Assembly: GCF_002884445.1 (NCBI RefSeq)
Contig: NZ_KZ614144.1
Location: 165,272 to 229,271, forward strand
Origin: Paenibacillus castaneae
GTDB lineage: Bacteria > Bacillota > Bacilli > Paenibacillales > Paenibacillaceae
DNA length: 64,000 nt
Direction of reading: 5' to 3'
Part shown: positions 60,565-64,000 of the stretch, piece after piece
How positions within the stretch are numbered: the first letter of the stretch is position 1
How the letters are laid out: the number at the start of each line of letters is the position of its first letter
Made by a program: the position numbers and the translations under genes
The notes under the pieces: model-generated
What the model saw: only the letters and a program-made list of their open reading frames with translations
Database searches by the model: none
What the model was told of the DNA's origin: nothing

Positions 60565-61761
60565 TTAATGGACATGCTTGCGGTATTGGTTCGGCGGCAG
60601 GCCGGCGATCTTCTTGAACGCGGTGCTGAAATAGTGCTGCGATTCATAACCCGTCCGCTCCGCTATTTCGCTCATCGTCAGGTCGGTTTCACTCAGCAAG
60701 CGGATCGCCCCCTTCATTCTCGTCTGCGTCAGTACGCTTATAAATGAAGCTCCCACTTCCTGCTTAAACAGTCGGCTTAAATAGACGGCGGATACGTTCA
60801 ATTCATTCGCTATTCCCTCCAGCGACAGCTCCCGGTCGGAATAACGTACCTCGATCAACTCCTTCGTCCGGCGCACGAACGGCGTCAGCCGCGTCTCCCG
60901 ATTCACTGATGCTTTCGCCTGCTCATACAGCGACGGCACATCGCCCACATCATTAGCTATAAAGCTGGATACGATCGTAATTTTGAGAAAATCGGACACA
61001 GCCGCTTCAATCTTCTGAAATACGCCATCTTCCGGCCTGCCCCATAGAAGAACGACGATCAGCCCTACTTCGTCGCGAAAATGAACGCAAGGGTATGGCT
61101 GCAGGTGCTCCTCAGCAATATTCTCGATAGCAAACAACAATAGCTGCCGGTCCTTCTCGGAAAAGAACGCTTTACCCTTCGATTGCTCCGGCCAGCGAAT
61201 AACGCCAACGATATCCGGGACGCCTGCAGGCATGCGCAAGAAGGCAAGCTGCTCAGCGATTTCCGACTCCCCGAGCTCTCCCTTCATCCATTCCAGGCAA
61301 AACCGTTCGCGAAGGAGGGCAATATTTTTTTCAATCTGCTTGGAGGCCATCTGCAGCAGCTCCTCGTTGACCGTCGACTCCTCAAGCTTCTGCACAAGCC
61401 TGCCAATCACTTCGGTTAACGCTGCCGGATTAACCGGCTTTAGAATATAATCGTCAACCTCCAGCTTAATGGCCTTCTGGGCATATTCAAACTCATCATG
61501 ACCGGTAATGATGACGATTTTGCACTGTGGGAGCAATTGGCGGATATGACTGATCAGCGTCAAACCGTTCATGATTGGCATGCTTAAATCAACAAGCATA
61601 ATATTCGCCTGCGTCTGCTCGGCAAGCTCTAGCGCCTCTTCTCCGTCCTCCGCTTCACCGACAACCTCGAGCCCCAGCTTCTCCCAAGGAACCGAGCTCC
61701 GGATGCCCTCGCGGATAATCGCTTCATCATCCGCGATCAACGCTTTCCAAATGCGCGGCAT
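60565..61761 (-). CDS. YesN-type response regulator, AraC family
   Basis: The 398-residue regulator has a receiver (about 1-120; phosphorylated Asp58 in MLVDLSMPI, acidic pair DDE at 11-13, Lys in DDYILKPVNP near 107) and a C-terminal AraC-type DNA-binding domain (about 300-398; ELSLEGIANELNVSAVYLSR, MSEIAERTGYESQHYFSTAF). The middle is much shorter than in the YesN protein at 52.2 kb. ATG 61761 follows GGGAGGGGA and overlaps the kinase gene by 35 bases. Its sugar target is unknown; the binding-protein gene upstream suggests sugar control. Confidence 0.93.
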   Translation of the reverse strand: MPRIWKALIADDEAIIREGIRSSVPWEKLGLEVVGEAEDGEEALELAEQTQANIMLVDLSMPIMNGLTLISHIRQLLPQCKIVIITGHDEFEYAQKAIKLEVDDYILKPVNPAALTEVIGRLVQKLEESTVNEELLQMASKQIEKNIALLRERFCLEWMKGELGESEIAEQLAFLRMPAGVPDIVGVIRWPEQSKGKAFFSEKDRQLLLFAIENIAEEHLQPYPCVHFRDEVGLIVVLLWGRPEDGVFQKIEAAVSDFLKITIVSSFIANDVGDVPSLYEQAKASVNRETRLTPFVRRTKELIEVRYSDRELSLEGIANELNVSAVYLSRLFKQEVGASFISVLTQTRMKGAIRLLSETDLTMSEIAERTGYESQHYFSTAFKKIAGLPPNQYRKHVH

Positions 61762-63622
61762 GCAAATCCCCTCCCTTTCGGCGTATAATCGGATGCTTGA
61801 TCGTCACGGTCGTCCCACGTTTTTGTACGCTCTCAATCTCCAAACCGTACGGCTCTCCAAAGCTTAAGCGTATGCGCTCCTGTACATTGCGCAGACCGTA
61901 ACTGGCATTTTGCCCGCCCGCAGCTGCAGCGGTCTGTTCGAGGCCGCTGGCTTCTGACTCGCCTGCCGATGCCGCCGCCGCCGCAGGAACGGAGGCAAGA
62001 ACCGCCCGCAAGGACGCCAGTCTCTCCTCCGGCATACCGACGCCGTCATCCTCGATGACGATCTCCACCGTATCGACATTCAAGCCTGCGCGTATCGCAA
62101 TCATGCCCGGACCCCTTCGTTCTTTTATGCCGTGGTAGATGGCATTTTCCACCACCGGCTGCAGTATCAGCTTCAGGACGAGCGCATCGCCGCAGCTCTC
62201 ATCTACTTGAATGGAATAATTCAACTTATCCTTATAGCGTGTCTTTTGAATCTTTAAATAACTCCGAATATGTTCAAACTCATCGTGAATCGGAATCATT
62301 TCATGCCCCTTGCTTAAGCCGATCCGGAACAGCTTCGACAGCGCCTCCACCACTTCCGCAGCTTCCTGCGCCCCGTCTTTACGGGCCAGCCACTGGATCG
62401 TATCGAGCGTATTGTATAAAAAATGCGGCTGAATATGCGCTTGAAGGCTGCGCAGCTCCGCCTCCCGCTTTAACTGTTGCTCTTCCCACACCTGCGCGAT
62501 CAGGAGAGTCATTTGCGACAGCATTTTATTAAAGCTTCGCCCCAGCATTCCGACTTCATCCACCCGCTGCTCGGGGATCCGAATATGCATATTCCCGTCC
62601 TCCACCTTGCGCATGAAGGAGGAAAGCTGTGAGATCGGGCGCGAAATCGAATGCGATAAAAAGTATGATGCCGCAATGCCGAGCGTGCATACGACGAAAA
62701 TAAATATGACTAAATACAAGTTAAAATCTTTTATTCCCTGCACGCTGTCCTGAACGTCGAATACGCCCACCGTTGTCCAGTTTGTAAACGGTGATTTTTG
62801 AAAAATAAATTGCAGCTCGCGGCCGTCTACCGTTTGCGAGAAAGTGCCTGACGACTGGCGTCCGAGCAGCTCCATATCGATGCTGCCGACCTTGGAATTA
62901 CGAGGAGCGTAGATGCTCTCCCCATCGTCATTGATGACCATCAAATAACCGGTCTTTCCTAATCGAACATCGCGAACCGTCTCCGCAATGACCCGCAGCT
63001 TCAGATCGATAAGCACGACACCCTGCGTCTTCTGCGTATCAGGGTCCTGGATCGCTCGTACGACCGAGACGACCTCACTGTCTTTGTAATTGGCATGCGT
63101 CGTGACGTTGCGGTTAGACGGATGGCCGATCATTTTGAAAATGCCTTTCGCTTGCACCGCTTCCCGGTACCAGCTCTCCTCCGTTAAGCTCCGCTCACTT
63201 CTTGCATACATATCATTGCTAAAATATTGTCCGTTGTCGTCCACGACGATAATGCCTGCAACCTCGGAATTGAGAGCGGTAAAGCTCTGCATAAATTTGG
63301 ACAGCCGATACTGCTCATGCTCCCCTTTGATCGCGGCGTCGCCTTTCTTGAGAAAAGCCTGAACATCCTGATTCATCGAGATAAAATAGGATATATTCTG
63401 AATATTGCCCGCATAGGAGTTGAGTGATTTGTTGACGTTGCCAATCAGTTGGAGCGTATGCTCGTTCACCTGTTTTTCCATAATGCCGTTGACCGTCAGC
63501 CCCATTAATAATGCGATGGCTGAGGCCGGCAGGATGCTGATCAGCAAAAAATGAAAAATAAGTTTGTAGCGAATCGTCCAGTTGTTCAACTGAAACCACT
63601 TTTGCAGCCATTTCATGACCAT
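61727..63622 (-). CDS. YesM-type sensor histidine kinase
   Basis: The 631-residue kinase has membrane helices near 20-42 and 295-320, an extracytoplasmic dCACHE-like sensor between them, HAMP (about 322-375), the phospho-accepting His in LQAHIQPHFLYNTLDTIQW (near 400), and ATP-binding boxes LILQPVVENAIYHG and IEDDGVGMP. An Ala/Ser/Glu-rich insert (VPAAAAASAGESEAS, near 557-571) interrupts the ATPase part. ATG 63622 follows GAAGGTGAACG by 5 bases. It lies 38 bases after the binding-protein gene and overlaps the regulator. Confidence 0.92.
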   Translation of the reverse strand: MVMKWLQKWFQLNNWTIRYKLIFHFLLISILPASAIALLMGLTVNGIMEKQVNEHTLQLIGNVNKSLNSYAGNIQNISYFISMNQDVQAFLKKGDAAIKGEHEQYRLSKFMQSFTALNSEVAGIIVVDDNGQYFSNDMYARSERSLTEESWYREAVQAKGIFKMIGHPSNRNVTTHANYKDSEVVSVVRAIQDPDTQKTQGVVLIDLKLRVIAETVRDVRLGKTGYLMVINDDGESIYAPRNSKVGSIDMELLGRQSSGTFSQTVDGRELQFIFQKSPFTNWTTVGVFDVQDSVQGIKDFNLYLVIFIFVVCTLGIAASYFLSHSISRPISQLSSFMRKVEDGNMHIRIPEQRVDEVGMLGRSFNKMLSQMTLLIAQVWEEQQLKREAELRSLQAHIQPHFLYNTLDTIQWLARKDGAQEAAEVVEALSKLFRIGLSKGHEMIPIHDEFEHIRSYLKIQKTRYKDKLNYSIQVDESCGDALVLKLILQPVVENAIYHGIKERRGPGMIAIRAGLNVDTVEIVIEDDGVGMPEERLASLRAVLASVPAAAAASAGESEASGLEQTAAAAGGQNASYGLRNVQERIRLSFGEPYGLEIESVQKRGTTVTIKHPIIRRKGGDLHAAHLESVDRG

Positions 63623-63660
63623 CTTTCGTTCACCTTCCGCCTGCCGCCATTAGGGGTCCA

Positions 63661-64000
63661 TTATTTCGCATAAAAGAGGTCCACGTTCGACTTCGTAACA
63701 ACCGTAATTCCGGTATCGACATATGGCGGCAGCGGGGGAACATTCGATTCCCGCCAATCCGGCATCGGTTCAACGAGCTCATTGCGAAGATGAAATAAAT
63801 GCATCAGCGACCAATAGCCCATATTCCACGTCCCTTGCGCCATCGTGGCCGAAATGGTGCCGCTTTTGACCATATCTAGCGTCCCTTTATCTGTATCGAA
63901 GCTGATGATGCGCACCTGATCCAGCTTACCCGCCCGCAGGACCGCATTGCCCGCCCCGATTCCGCCATTCGCTTCCGTTAAGAAAACACCGGTCAAATCC
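63661..64000 (-). CDS. RbsB-like sugar-binding protein, C-terminal part (continues past window)
   Basis: The visible 110 or so residues hold FLTEANGGIGAGNAVLRAG, VRIISFDTDKGTLDMVKSG and ATMAQGTWNMGYWSL, the end of a type-1 periplasmic binding fold (family of ribose/galactose-binding proteins). The start lies outside the window. No transporter gene follows it; a sensor kinase does, so it may act as a sensor partner rather than an importer part. Confidence 0.85.
   Translation of the reverse strand, partial: DLTGVFLTEANGGIGAGNAVLRAGKLDQVRIISFDTDKGTLDMVKSGTISATMAQGTWNMGYWSLMHLFHLRNELVEPMPDWRESNVPPLPPYVDTGITVVTKSNVDLFYAK

Overview
The window looks like a chromosomal segment of a Paenibacillus-type Firmicute. 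The support is gene order (hprK-lgt-ppaX-acyltransferase-hisZGDBHFI-hisJ-prs-yvcD-trxB-glcK-rapZ-yvcK-whiA-crh, then cggR-gap-pgk-tpiA-gpmI-eno-secG-rnr-smpB-ssrA), the Bacillus-like tRNAs, strong GGAGG ribosome binding sites, CggR and CtsR operators, YesM/YesN two-component pairs, and an S-layer-homology protein. The species is an inference from these features, not a database result.

Layout: (1) 1-2.7 kb holds the 3' two thirds of a 23S rRNA gene followed directly by six tRNAs (Met, Val, Asp, Phe, Tyr, Lys) with no 5S gene in between. (2) 2.9-10.4 kb holds single genes: a phosphotransferase, an FMN reductase, TagO, a PucR/CdaR-type regulator, the shared sugar-ABC ATPase MsmX, and an ECF sigma factor with its membrane partner. 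(3) 10.5-29.2 kb is conserved core: HPr kinase, lipoprotein and acyltransferase genes, histidine biosynthesis (with hisA absent from the cluster), PRPP synthase, thioredoxin reductase, glucokinase, the rapZ-yvcK-whiA block and an HPr/Crh protein. (4) 29.3-42.5 kb holds clpP (reverse) under a CtsR-type operator, tRNA-Arg, the CggR-controlled glycolytic operon, secG, an RNase R with a long basic tail, a cold-shock protein and smpB. (5) 42.7-43.05 kb is ssrA (tmRNA).

From the tmRNA 3' end to about 60.4 kb the DNA becomes accessory. Three further copies of the tmRNA 3' end (near 43.95, 44.8 and 60.4 kb), each followed by its own terminator, mark this as a stacked, decayed integration zone. It holds a UPF0316 gene, a HicAB/Phd-like toxin-antitoxin pair, and an arabinofuranosidase facing an ABC-sugar operon with its own YesM/YesN sensor pair. 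It also holds a damaged second copy of the arabinofuranosidase and promoter region, now placed in front of a large SLH-anchored esterase-like protein. Remnants of an AI-2E transporter, a LacI regulator and a deaminase-type toxin are present, with one possible immunity protein. After 60.4 kb a reverse-strand sugar-binding protein / YesM / YesN cluster begins and runs off the window.

Likely cooperation: HprK, HPr/Crh, CggR, GlcK and candidate CcpA cre sites point to carbon-flow control. MsmX probably powers the ATPase-less arabinoside ABC transporter. The intracellular GH51 enzyme and the surface SLH protein suggest use of arabinose-containing plant polysaccharide. No integrase, CRISPR array, replication origin or intact transposase was seen.
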